From NCBI RefSeq assembly GCF_016773205.1, contig NZ_JAETWB010000003.1, positions 62,001-126,000 of the forward strand: DNA of 64,000 nt, in the 5' to 3' direction. Both the position numbers and the translations under genes were made by a program. Numbering within the stretch: position 1 is the stretch's first letter; each line of letters begins with the position of its first letter. The DNA is from Belnapia arida. GTDB taxonomy: Bacteria; Pseudomonadota; Alphaproteobacteria; Acetobacterales; Acetobacteraceae. The notes under the pieces were generated by a model. It saw only the letters and a program-made list of their open reading frames with translations, searched no databases and was not told where the DNA came from. This document shows positions 34,853 through 42,572 of the stretch, one piece after another.

Positions 34853-36184
34853 TTAGATTTTCCGCCGCAGCATGCTGATGCCGGCGGCGGCGAGGGCGAA
34901 GGCTGCGCCGGCCGCCATCGCCAGCTTCGGCCCGCCGCCCGCCTGGAAGATCAGCGCGGTGAGGGTGGTGCCTATGGTCTGGCCGAGCAGCCGCGCCGTC
35001 GCCTGCATCCCGCCCGCCCCGCCGCTGCGGGCCTTGGGGGCGGCGGAGAGCATGGTGCGGTTGTTCGGCGTCTGGAAGAAGCCGAAGCCGAAGCCCCCGA
35101 GCCCGACCGCAAGGCCGAGCAGCACCACCGGCGCGGCGCCGGGGAGGGCGATCACCAGGCCGAGCGCGATGGCGAGGGTGCCGCCGCCCAGCATGCAGAG
35201 GAGGGCGGTTGGCAGGCGGTCGGAGAGGCGGCCGGCGAGCGGGGCGGCGACGGCCAGGGCGACGGGCCAGGGCGTCATCATGAAGCCGGTCGCCGCCTGG
35301 TCGTGCCCGTTGGCGATGAAGTGGAAGGGCAGCGAGACGAAGCCCAGCGACCAGGCCGCGAATGCGCAGACCGAGGCGAGTGCGGAGATGGCGACCGGCG
35401 GCAGGCGCAGCAGGTCGAGCGGCAGCAGCGGCGCCGGGCGCGTCAGGTCGCGGCGGATGAGGGTAATGCCCGCGGCGATGCCGCCCGCCATCAGGACCGC
35501 GCCGGCCCAGGGCAGGGCGAAGGCGAGGTCGATGCCGAGGAAGAGCATGCCGAAGGCCAGCGCCGCGAGGGCGGCCGCCACGGCATCGAAGCGGCGATGG
35601 GCGCGCGGCGTCTCCGGCAGGGTAAGGCCGCCGAGGACGATGGCGGCGAGTCCGAGTGGCACGCCCACGGCGAAGAGCCAGGGCCAGGGGCCGAAGGCGA
35701 GGATGACGGAGCCGAGGGTCGGGCCGATCGCGCCGGCCAGCGCGACGGTCAGCGTGTTATAGCCGATGGCGCGGCCGAGATGGCTTCCCGGGTAGGTGTA
35801 GCGGATGAGGCCGGCAGTCAGCGCCATCACCGCCGAGGCGCCGATGCCTTGCATCACCCGCGCCGCCACCAGCGCCGGGAAGGAAGGCGCGAGGGCGCAG
35901 GCGAGCGAGGCGCAGACATAGACCACGAAGCCGGCGAGGTAGACGCGGCGGAAGCCGATGATCTCGGCGAGCGAGGCAAAGGAGATCAGCGTCGCTACGA
36001 CGACGAGCTGGTAGCCGTTGCTGAGCCAGATGACGCTGGCCGGGGCGACGCCGAGATCGCGGGCGATCGCCGGCAGCGCCACGTTGATCATCGAGGTGTC
36101 GAGGACGGTGACCAGGATGGAGAGAAGGATGGCGATTGCCGCCAGGCTGCGCCGCGGCTGCGGCAGTCCGTCCTGCGGCGTCAT
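34853..36184 (-). CDS. MFS transporter, DHA2-like drug/solute exporter
   Basis: A 443-residue major facilitator protein with twelve or more helices. The first helix region ILVTVLDTSMINVALPAIAR is the D1 motif of drug:H+ antiporters, followed by WLSNGYQL and RVMQGIGASAVMAL in helix 4, and GPTLGSVIL in helix 5 (antiporter motif C region). The PNNRTML loop is in the second half. It begins 39 bp after the nitrile-hydratase-like alpha subunit, in the same direction, and may be co-expressed with it, though typical NHase operons carry a metallochaperone here instead. Confidence 0.88.
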   Translation of the reverse strand: MTPQDGLPQPRRSLAAIAILLSILVTVLDTSMINVALPAIARDLGVAPASVIWLSNGYQLVVVATLISFASLAEIIGFRRVYLAGFVVYVCASLACALAPSFPALVAARVMQGIGASAVMALTAGLIRYTYPGSHLGRAIGYNTLTVALAGAIGPTLGSVILAFGPWPWLFAVGVPLGLAAIVLGGLTLPETPRAHRRFDAVAAALAALAFGMLFLGIDLAFALPWAGAVLMAGGIAAGITLIRRDLTRPAPLLPLDLLRLPPVAISALASVCAFAAWSLGFVSLPFHFIANGHDQAATGFMMTPWPVALAVAAPLAGRLSDRLPTALLCMLGGGTLAIALGLVIALPGAAPVVLLGLAVGLGGFGFGFFQTPNNRTMLSAAPKARSGGAGGMQATARLLGQTIGTTLTALIFQAGGGPKLAMAAGAAFALAAAGISMLRRKI

Positions 36185-36223
36185 CCCGTTTCCTGGTCCC
36201 CCGGCCGTTCCTCGGGGAACAGG

Positions 36224-36826
36224 CTACTCGGCGGCGGCGGCGACCGGAAGCCGTGGCAGCGCGACGCCGACCAATGCATCGCGCGTGACGATGGCGGTGA
36301 GCTGGTCCTCGCTCCAGCCCTCGGTGCCGGCGGGGCGCATCGGCAGCACCATCCAGCGGTAGTCGGCCGTGCTGTCGACGACGCGGATCTGCGTGGCCGG
36401 CGGCAGCACGGTGCCCCATTCGGCCAGTACCGCGCGCGGCTCGCGGACGGCGCGGGCGCGGTACTCGAACGATTTGTACCAATGCGGCGGGTAGCCGAGC
36501 ACGGCGCGGGGGTAGCAGCTGCACAGGGTGCAGACGACGAGGTGGTGCAGGCCGGGGCGGTCCTCGAGCACGCCGAGGGGCGGGGCGCCGGCCATGGAGA
36601 CGCCCATCTGCTCCGCGGCGGCGGCGCCGTTGGCGAGCAGGAGGCGGCGGTAGCCCTCATCGAGCCAGGCGCGGGCCACCATGCGCGCGCCGATCTCCGG
36701 GCTGGCGCGGTCGGTGCTGGCCTGGCGATCGGCGATCTCCTGCTCGGTGACGAGGCCGCGCGCGGCGAGGGCGGCGACGAATTTCTCCAGAAGGGCGACG
36801 GATTCGGGGCGGGCGGGGGCGCTCAT
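36224..36826 (-). CDS. Nitrile hydratase alpha/thiocyanate hydrolase gamma-type subunit
   Basis: A 200-residue catalytic subunit with the metal site VCTLCSC (C99, C102, C104, flanking S103), followed by YPRAVLG and PPHWYKS, all hallmark residues. Thr after the first Cys is characteristic of cobalt-type enzymes (iron enzymes usually have Ser). C102 and C104 are expected to be oxidised to sulfinate and sulfenate. The substrate is a nitrile (hydrated to the amide) or thiocyanate. Starts with a 4-bp overlap after the split beta C-terminal subunit. No P47K or P14K-type activator gene lies within view, so cobalt delivery may rely on the beta C-terminal-like subunit. Confidence 0.92.
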   Translation of the reverse strand: MSAPARPESVALLEKFVAALAARGLVTEQEIADRQASTDRASPEIGARMVARAWLDEGYRRLLLANGAAAAEQMGVSMAGAPPLGVLEDRPGLHHLVVCTLCSCYPRAVLGYPPHWYKSFEYRARAVREPRAVLAEWGTVLPPATQIRVVDSTADYRWMVLPMRPAGTEGWSEDQLTAIVTRDALVGVALPRLPVAAAAE

Positions 36827-37131
36827 GCGGCCTCCTGCGCTGGAGTTGCGGGCTCGAGCCAGTGCTCGAAGATCTCGACGAGGAGGCTATCGCCGGCCTC
36901 GCCCTCGGCCCAGATCGGCGGCTGCTCGAAGAGGACATGGTAGAGCGGCCGGCGCGGGGCAGGGCGGGCGAAGGCGAGGTCCTCGGGATTGGGGAATTCG
37001 CCGAGCACGGCCTGGACCACACCCTCTCGGCCGCGGAGGTAGTGCGGCGTGCGGATATGGCAGGGACCGCGGCGCTCCGGCCAGTCATCCCTGATACGGA
37101 TGCGGGCGCCGGGGGCGAAGGCGGCGGTCAC
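36823..37131 (-). CDS. Nitrile hydratase beta subunit, C-terminal half as a separate protein
   Basis: A 102-residue protein matching the C-terminal SH3-like barrel of nitrile hydratase beta: FAPGARIRIRDDWPERRGPC then HIRTPHYLRGREGVV and LYHVLFEQPPIW, all conserved. The HxRxPxYxRG segment carries the arginine that contacts the oxidised cysteines of the alpha subunit. In ordinary nitrile hydratases this is fused to the N-terminal half; here it is a free gene overlapping both neighbours by 4 bp, as in thiocyanate hydrolase and toyocamycin nitrile hydratase. Confidence 0.9.
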   Translation of the reverse strand: MTAAFAPGARIRIRDDWPERRGPCHIRTPHYLRGREGVVQAVLGEFPNPEDLAFARPAPRRPLYHVLFEQPPIWAEGEAGDSLLVEIFEHWLEPATPAQEAA

Positions 37132-37418
37132 CGCAGCTCCTCCGCCGGGATGACGCCCTTCTCGACCATGAGGTTGCTGATCGAGGTCAGCCAGCGCTCG
37201 TAATAGGTCAGGGTGAAATACTCGGCCTCTGGGATGCTCTCGATGCCGCGCCGCAGCTCGTCGACGGTCATGAAGCCCTTCTGGGCGAGGATCTGGCGGA
37301 TGGCGTCCACCCGCTTGCCGAAATCGTCGGGCGGGGCCTCGTCACGCTCGACCGGGGAACAGCGGTAGCGGCTGGCGCCGCCAAGGTCGTGGATGGCAGG
37401 TGCAGGGACGTCGCTCAT
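37128..37418 (-). CDS. Nitrile hydratase beta subunit, N-terminal half as a separate protein
   Basis: A 96-residue protein equal to the helical N-terminal half of nitrile hydratase beta: it begins with IHDLGGASRY (the MDGVHDLGG-type opening), then GFMTVDELRRGIE and YYERWLTSISNLMVEKG. R56 in VDELR aligns by eye with the conserved beta Arg56 of the Rhodococcus enzyme. First gene of the three-gene set, with the order beta-N, beta-C, alpha that matches scnB-scnA-scnC. ATG at 37418, overlapping the next gene by 4 bp. Confidence 0.9.
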   Translation of the reverse strand: MSDVPAPAIHDLGGASRYRCSPVERDEAPPDDFGKRVDAIRQILAQKGFMTVDELRRGIESIPEAEYFTLTYYERWLTSISNLMVEKGVIPAEELR

Positions 37419-37556
37419 GCGGTGAGGCTAGAGCAAACCTCGGGCGGGTGGAAACACCCTACAGGGGTTAATCCGCCCGTTCGAACAACGGGCCGGGGCC
37501 GTTTCAGCGGGCGCAGCCGAAGCGGATACGGCCCTGGGACAGGCGCCCGGCTTTTC

Positions 37557-38489
37557 TCAATCGCCGATGACCTCGTCCGGCATCACGCCCCAGATGTCGC
37601 GGCGCCTGATCCACCCGCTGTGGTCGCCGATGCGGGCCTCGCACCAGGCGTTGCCGGCCTCGCAGCGGCGGAGGCTGCCGATGACGCCGGGGCGGAGATG
37701 GGCGACGGCCTCGGCCTGCTCGTCGGGGCGGCGGCGCAGCGTCCGCTCTTCGCCCTGGACGATGAAGGTGCGGCGGGAGGTGAGCAGCGGGCGCTGGACC
37801 CAGCCTTCGGTGCCCTCCGGGTCGCGGATGCGGCGCCAGACCTGATGCTCCTCGATGATCTGCACGGGCAGGTCCTTCCGCTGATAGGTCCAGTCGATGC
37901 GGAAGCGCAGATCCGGGCCGATACGGAGATTGACCTGGTTGGAGCCGAGCGCGGCGAAGCGGGGCAGCGGGCGGCCGGTGTCGGAGCCGACGGTCGGGAC
38001 CGGCGGCGGCGGGGGTGCTGCCGGGGCGGGGGGCGCGACCGCGACCGCTGCGGCGCCGGCCGCGGCGCCGGCGGCCGCGGCCGGGGCGTTGCGGCGGCGC
38101 TGTTGCTGCTGGGCCTGGCCGGGTGGCGTCCCCGGGCGGGTAGCAGTGGTGCCGGGGCGGGGCTGGACGGTGGGCGTGGCCTGGGCGGCAGGCGGGCGGG
38201 CCGGTGCTGCCTGGCTGGGGGCCACCTGGCCAGGCGCAGCCGGGGCCGGGCGTGCGGGGGCCGTGCCGCGGGGCGCGGGCGGGGCCTGCGGCGGCTTTGC
38301 CGGGGCAGGCCGGGCTGGGGCCGGCGGCTGCGGCACCTGGGCGGTTGGGGCCTGGGCGGGAGCCGGGGCTGGGGCGGGCGCAGCGGCGCGGGGCGGCGGC
38401 AGGTTGCCCTGCTGGCCGAGGCTGCTCTGCGCATGGGCGGCTGGCGCAGCGAGGGCCAGGCAAAGCAGGAGGATGGGGCGGGGGTGCAT
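37557..38489 (-). CDS. Secreted SH3-domain protein with long Pro/Ala-rich linker
   Basis: A 310-residue protein with a signal peptide (MHPRPILLLCLALAAPAAHA), about 130 residues of proline/alanine-rich low-complexity sequence, then an SH3-like domain pair (GSNQVNLRIGPDLRFRIDW, PVQIIEEHQVWRRIRDPEG then EGWVQRPLL; and a second copy TLRRRPDEQAEAVAHLRPG then GWIRRRDIWGV). Related to SH3_4 proteins of the periplasm. The linker probably spans the peptidoglycan. It is 40 bp downstream of the DsrE-like gene. Confidence 0.85.
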   Translation of the reverse strand: MHPRPILLLCLALAAPAAHAQSSLGQQGNLPPPRAAAPAPAPAPAQAPTAQVPQPPAPARPAPAKPPQAPPAPRGTAPARPAPAAPGQVAPSQAAPARPPAAQATPTVQPRPGTTATRPGTPPGQAQQQQRRRNAPAAAAGAAAGAAAVAVAPPAPAAPPPPPVPTVGSDTGRPLPRFAALGSNQVNLRIGPDLRFRIDWTYQRKDLPVQIIEEHQVWRRIRDPEGTEGWVQRPLLTSRRTFIVQGEERTLRRRPDEQAEAVAHLRPGVIGSLRRCEAGNAWCEARIGDHSGWIRRRDIWGVMPDEVIGD

Positions 38490-38529
38490 CACAAGAAGGG
38501 GATGCCAAGTCGCCCCCCCCGAGGTCAAG

Positions 38530-38904
38530 CTACAGCGTAGCCATCTGCCCCTCGCCGATGGCGGCGAGGAAGCTGGCGATGCCCGCCACCGTGACGGAAG
38601 GGCGGAGAGGGACGGCGTCCAGCCCCTCGGTGCGAAGCCCGGCCTCGCAGGCGAGGAAGCGGAGGCCGAGCTCCTCGGCCGCTTCCAGCAGCGGCGCGAT
38701 GCCGGCGACGCCGCGGGCGGTGACCGCCGCCTCGCGCGGGTCGGCAAGCAGGGGGGATTCGGCCAGCAGGAGGCGGCAGCCGGCATTGGTGGCGAAGAGC
38801 GTCACCTCGCGCCCCAGTGCCGCGGCGCCGGTGGCCAGTACCAGGGCGTAGTGGGCGCGCTCATGCCCGCCGGAGATCAGCAGGATGCCGAGGGGCTTCG
38901 GCAT
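38530..38904 (-). CDS. DsrE-family small sulfur-relay protein
   Basis: A 124-residue DsrE/DsrF-like protein: GILLISGGHERAHYALVLAT at the start, FATNAGCRLLL (candidate sulfur-carrier Cys53) and FLACEAGLRTEGL (second Cys). These small alpha/beta proteins shuttle sulfur in thiosulfate or tRNA thiolation pathways. Its ATG directly abuts the stop of the ThiF/MoeB gene (TGA ATG), so the two form a pair, as expected if the E1-like protein passes sulfur to a carrier. Function in this context unproven. Confidence 0.8.
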   Translation of the reverse strand: MPKPLGILLISGGHERAHYALVLATGAAALGREVTLFATNAGCRLLLAESPLLADPREAAVTARGVAGIAPLLEAAEELGLRFLACEAGLRTEGLDAVPLRPSVTVAGIASFLAAIGEGQMATL

Positions 38905-39741
38905 TCAGGCGGCGGTGCAGGCAAGCGGCGCGGGCGCCGCATGGGCCGAGAGGTCGCGGATGGTCGCGGCCTCGCCGCAGAGGGCGCAGCCGGGGTCGCG
39001 GCGGAGGCGGATGGTGCGGAAGCGCGTCTCCAGCGCATCCCAGAGCAGGAGGCGGCCGGACATCCCCTCGCCGATGCCGAGGATCTCCTTCAGCACCTCC
39101 GTCGCCTGCAAGGTGCCCATGACGCCGGTGACGGCGCCGAGCACGCCGGCCTCGGAGCAGGAGGGTACCAGGCCCTCCGGCGGCGGCTCCGGATGGAGGC
39201 AGCGGTGGCAGGGATGTGGGGCGCCGAGATACGACCTGAAGGTGGAGAGCTGGCCCTCGAAGCGCAGCACCGCGGCGGAGACCAACGGGCGGCCGAGCAG
39301 GTGGCAGGCATCGCCGAGCAGGAAGCGGGTGGCGAAATTGTCGGTGCCGTCGCAAACGAGGTCGTAGCGCGGGATCAGCGCCATGGCACTCTCGGCATCG
39401 AGGCGGATCGGGTGGGTCTCGACCCGGACCTCGGGATTGAGGCCCGCCAGGGTCTCGGCGGCGCTCTCCGCCTTGTTGCGGCCCAGGCGGGCGGTGCTGT
39501 GGATCACCTGGCGCTGGAGGTTGGAAAGCTCGAGTGCGTCATGGTCGACGATGCCGATGGTGCCGATGCCCGCCGCCGCCAGGTAGAGGGCGAGCGGCGC
39601 GCCGAGCCCGCCGGCGCCGACCACCAGCACCCGCGCCGCGCGCAGCTTCGCCTGGCCGATGGCGCCGACATCCTGAAGCAGGATATGGCGGGAGTAGCGA
39701 TGCAGCTCGGCATCGGTGAAGTCGAGATCCATCCCCGGCAT
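38905..39741 (-). CDS. ThiF/MoeB-type adenylyltransferase (HesA/MoeB/ThiF family)
   Basis: A 278-residue E1-like enzyme that adenylates the C-terminus of a ubiquitin-fold sulfur carrier such as MoaD or ThiS. Motifs: RYSRHILLQDVG at the start, Rossmann loop VGAGGLGAP, DHDALELSNLQRQ (ATP-binding Arg), and two zinc-binding CxxC pairs (CHRC and CALC) in the second half. It overlaps nothing upstream but abuts the DsrE gene. Could serve molybdenum cofactor synthesis, which the molybdenum hydroxylase at 49654-53348 would need, or a dedicated sulfur transfer. A shorter start at 39732 (MDLDFTDAEL) is equally plausible. Confidence 0.9.
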   Translation of the reverse strand: MPGMDLDFTDAELHRYSRHILLQDVGAIGQAKLRAARVLVVGAGGLGAPLALYLAAAGIGTIGIVDHDALELSNLQRQVIHSTARLGRNKAESAAETLAGLNPEVRVETHPIRLDAESAMALIPRYDLVCDGTDNFATRFLLGDACHLLGRPLVSAAVLRFEGQLSTFRSYLGAPHPCHRCLHPEPPPEGLVPSCSEAGVLGAVTGVMGTLQATEVLKEILGIGEGMSGRLLLWDALETRFRTIRLRRDPGCALCGEAATIRDLSAHAAPAPLACTAA

Positions 39742-39782
39742 ATGGGCGCGGCACCCGGCGAGGAGCAAGGCCGCGGAGGAGG

Positions 39783-40736
39783 TCAGTCGGCGAAGGCCCC
39801 GGCGGCCTGGATGATCGGCCGCCAGCGGGCCACCTCCTCGGCCAGGAAGCGGCGGTGGAAGGCGATGCTGGCGCGCTCCTCCGTCGCCGGCTCGGTGGCC
39901 AGTTCCGAGAAGCGGCGGCGGAGGGCCTCGTCCTTCATTGCCGCGCGCAGGGCGGCTGAGAGGGTGGCCTGCACCTCCTCCGGCGTGCCGGCCGGGGCGT
40001 ACATCGCATGCCAGGTGGTCATGACGAGGGCAGGGGAACCTGCCTCGGCCGTGGTCGGCACCTGCGGCAGCTCGGCGAGGCGGGCGGTGCTGGTGACGGC
40101 ATAGGCGGTGACCCGGTTGTCCCTGATGTAGGGCACCGTGTTGGTCGCCTGATCGCACAGCAGGTCGAGCCGGCCGGCCATCAGCTCGGCGATGGCCGGG
40201 CCGGTGCCGCGGAAGACGACCGTCGTCGCCTTGGCCCCGGCCGCCTGCTGCAGGAGCACGCCGCAGAGATGCGAGGCGGAGCCGAGGCCGGCACTGGCGA
40301 GGTTCAGCCGGTCCCCGCCCTCGCGCAGCGCGGCGATGTAGCCGCCGAGGTCGGCGGCGGGGAAGCCGGGGCGGGCGACGAAGGTCATCGCCGCGTCGGA
40401 GACGAGGCCAAGCGGGGCGAAGCTCTCCAGCACGTCGTAGGGCAGCTTGCGGTAGAGCGTGGCGCTGGCGGCGAAGCCGATGTTGTTGACCAGCAGCGTA
40501 TAGCCGTCCGGCCGCGCCTGGGCGGCGCGCTGCGGGCCGACCAGCGAGCCGCCGATCGACTCGACCACCACGGGCTGCGGCAGGGCGCGGCCCAGAGCGT
40601 CGGCGAGGATGCGGGTAATGGTGTCCGTCGGGCCGCCCGCTGCACCGGCGGCGACCAGGGTGATTGGGCGGCTGGGGAAGGGCTGCGCCTGGGTAATGCC
40701 GGCCGTCAGCAGCAGGGCGAGGAGCATGATGCGCAA
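39783..40736 (-). CDS. Tripartite tricarboxylate transporter (Bug-type) substrate-binding protein
   Basis: A 317-residue extracytoplasmic binding protein, family Bug/TctC. Signal peptide (MRIMLLALLLTAGITQA) followed by the diagnostic PFPSRPITLVAAGAAGGPTD and later LGSASHLCG. The TTG start at 40736 has GGGAGG 5 bp upstream; the ATG at 40727 has the same GGGAGG 14 bp upstream, so TTG is preferred. No TctA/TctB membrane genes are adjacent, so this is an orphan binding protein, common in Acetobacteraceae and Burkholderiales. Confidence 0.9.
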   Translation of the reverse strand: MRIMLLALLLTAGITQAQPFPSRPITLVAAGAAGGPTDTITRILADALGRALPQPVVVESIGGSLVGPQRAAQARPDGYTLLVNNIGFAASATLYRKLPYDVLESFAPLGLVSDAAMTFVARPGFPAADLGGYIAALREGGDRLNLASAGLGSASHLCGVLLQQAAGAKATTVVFRGTGPAIAELMAGRLDLLCDQATNTVPYIRDNRVTAYAVTSTARLAELPQVPTTAEAGSPALVMTTWHAMYAPAGTPEEVQATLSAALRAAMKDEALRRRFSELATEPATEERASIAFHRRFLAEEVARWRPIIQAAGAFAD

Positions 40737-40926
40737 GGAAGCCTCCCGCCGGGTGCGGCCAGCGCGCCCGGATCATTCTTGTCGATGGGGGCTGGCATCG
40801 CGGCGCCGCCCGCCGGGCAGGCTATAGAGACCAGGATGGTTCGGCAAAAAGTCTTTGCCATGCTGTCGCTCCGGTAAAATGCTGTCCGTCGCAGGCCTGA
40901 CGGAGCCGCCGGGGAGGAGAGGCAGC

Positions 40927-41346
40927 ATGCGCGTGATGGTGCTGGTGAAGGCGACGGAGGACAGCGAGGCCGGGCTCATGCCCTCGACCGAGCTGATGAT
41001 GGCGATGGGACGGTTCAACGAGGAGCTGGCCAAGGCCGGCCTGCTGCTCGCGGGGGAAGGGCTGAAGCCTTCCGCGCAGGGCAAGCGGGTGGCCTTCGAT
41101 GGGGCAGGGCGCAGCGTAATCGACGGACCTTTCGCCGCGACCCGCGAACTGGTCGCCGGCTTCTGGCTCTGGCAGGTGAAGGACATGGACGAGGCGGTGG
41201 AATGGGCGAAGCGCTGCCCGAACCCGATGCCAGGGCCGAGCGAGATCGAAATCCGCCCCCTCTACGAAATGGCGGATTTCGGCGACGTGCCGCCGGAGCT
41301 GGCCGCGCAGGAGGAACGGCTGCGCGCCGGCCAGAAGGGAGGTTGA
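40927..41346 (+). CDS. YCII-related (DGPF) domain protein
   Basis: A 139-residue protein of the YCII/DGPF family, starting MRVMVLVKATEDSEAG and containing the signature DGPFAATRELVAGFW. Many are encoded next to ECF sigma factors; here there is none. The family has a possible active-site His-Asp pair and unclear function. It is expressed divergently from the binding-protein gene and converges with the ketopantoate-reductase-like gene. Confidence 0.88.
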   Translation: MRVMVLVKATEDSEAGLMPSTELMMAMGRFNEELAKAGLLLAGEGLKPSAQGKRVAFDGAGRSVIDGPFAATRELVAGFWLWQVKDMDEAVEWAKRCPNPMPGPSEIEIRPLYEMADFGDVPPELAAQEERLRAGQKGG

Positions 41347-41355
41347 GGACGGGCC

Positions 41356-42420
41356 CTAGTTCAGGCGCAGGCCGGTGATATGTGCTGGGTCGGGTTGCAG
41401 CTCGCCGCGCTCCACGCGCTTGACGATGTCGGTCAGGGCGGCGTTGGCCGGGGTGGCAAGGCCGATCTCCTGCGCGCGGTCGACGATGAAGCCGTTGAGG
41501 AATTCGATCTCGGTGCGGCGGCCCTTCACCATGTCCTGGCCCATCGAGGGGCGGTGCGCCCCGCCGCCGGGCTTGGTGGCCTCGGCGATGCGGTGCTCGT
41601 CATAGGCGCGACGGGCCTCCGGGTCGCCCTCTCCCGCCCGGGCGATCAGCTCCGGGTCGAGATGATGGACTTCCTCCAGGTTGTAGCCGAGCGCCTGGCC
41701 GGTGCGGATCGCCTCGGAGCCGAGGCGGGCGGTGAATTGCCGGAGCGTGTCGTCCAGCAGGATGTCGCGGGAGACGAGGCCGGTGCAGGCGGAGAGGCCG
41801 TTCGCCATCGCATTGGTGACGAGCTTCGACCAGCGCTCGCCCCAGAGGTTGCTCGTGACCTGGGTGCTGTCGGAGAGGGCGGTGAGGCGGCCGATCTCGC
41901 GCGCGCGGCCGGTGATGCGGCCATGGACCTCGCCGACGCGGAAGACGGTGTGCGAGGCGCCCGACTTGCCGGCGGCGCGGCGGACATGGCCGGGCTCGCA
42001 GAGATCGACGGTGATCGAGCTGGCGATGGCACCCAGCGTGCGGCCCCAGCCGACGATGCCGGCGATGGTCTCCTCGTTCATGCAGTTCTGCAGCGAGACG
42101 CAGAAGCCGTTGGGGGCGAGGTACTGCCGCACCATCAGCGTAGCCCAGGCGGTGTCGTAGGACTTCACGCAGATGAAGGCGATGTCGAAGGGGCGCTCCT
42201 TCGAGACGTGCTGCAATTCGGTCAGGTGGATGGCGCGGACGGGGACGGTGAATTCCGGCACGTCCTTCAGATGGGAGATGCGCAGGCCGCGGCTCCGCAT
42301 CGTCTCGACATTCTCCGGCCACATGTCGACAAAGGTCACGTCCTCGCCGGCCTGGGCCATATGCGCGCCGGCGTAGCCGCCGACCGCGCCGGCGCCGATG
42401 ATGGCGATGCGGTTGCCCAT
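41356..42420 (-). CDS. Ketopantoate reductase (PanE/ApbA)-family dehydrogenase
   Basis: A 354-residue NADP-dependent dehydrogenase. The N-terminal nucleotide loop is IGAGAVGGYAG (residues 8-18), then VKSYDT (the family K-SYDT segment), QNCMNEE, and the catalytic-domain KLVTNAMANGLSACTG. Length is above the usual 290-310 residues of PanE, and the C-terminal extension contains KGRRTEIEFLNG, which is kept in the family. Could be 2-dehydropantoate reductase or act on another 2-keto acid; I leave the symbol blank because the paralogs of this family have varied substrates. Start at the ATG at 42420. Confidence 0.85.
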   Translation of the reverse strand: MGNRIAIIGAGAVGGYAGAHMAQAGEDVTFVDMWPENVETMRSRGLRISHLKDVPEFTVPVRAIHLTELQHVSKERPFDIAFICVKSYDTAWATLMVRQYLAPNGFCVSLQNCMNEETIAGIVGWGRTLGAIASSITVDLCEPGHVRRAAGKSGASHTVFRVGEVHGRITGRAREIGRLTALSDSTQVTSNLWGERWSKLVTNAMANGLSACTGLVSRDILLDDTLRQFTARLGSEAIRTGQALGYNLEEVHHLDPELIARAGEGDPEARRAYDEHRIAEATKPGGGAHRPSMGQDMVKGRRTEIEFLNGFIVDRAQEIGLATPANAALTDIVKRVERGELQPDPAHITGLRLN

Positions 42421-42572
42421 GATGCGTTTCCTCGCTGTTCGGGGAAGTATGAGGCCAGGGCGCGTTCCAGTCCAAGGGGGGTATGCCGGGGGGCGGGCAT
42501 GAAGCCGGGGGTTGGACAAAGCGGCGCAGGCGCGCTTCCCTGTTCGGCAAGATGCGAGGGGTGGGGACGCGC

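Noticed and set aside
37475-37493. GCCCGTT-CGAAC-AACGGGC hairpin in the gap between the nitrile-hydratase and SH3 genes
   Set aside because: Only 7 bp, without T-tract, and its distance from the SH3 stop is large; left out of the feature list.
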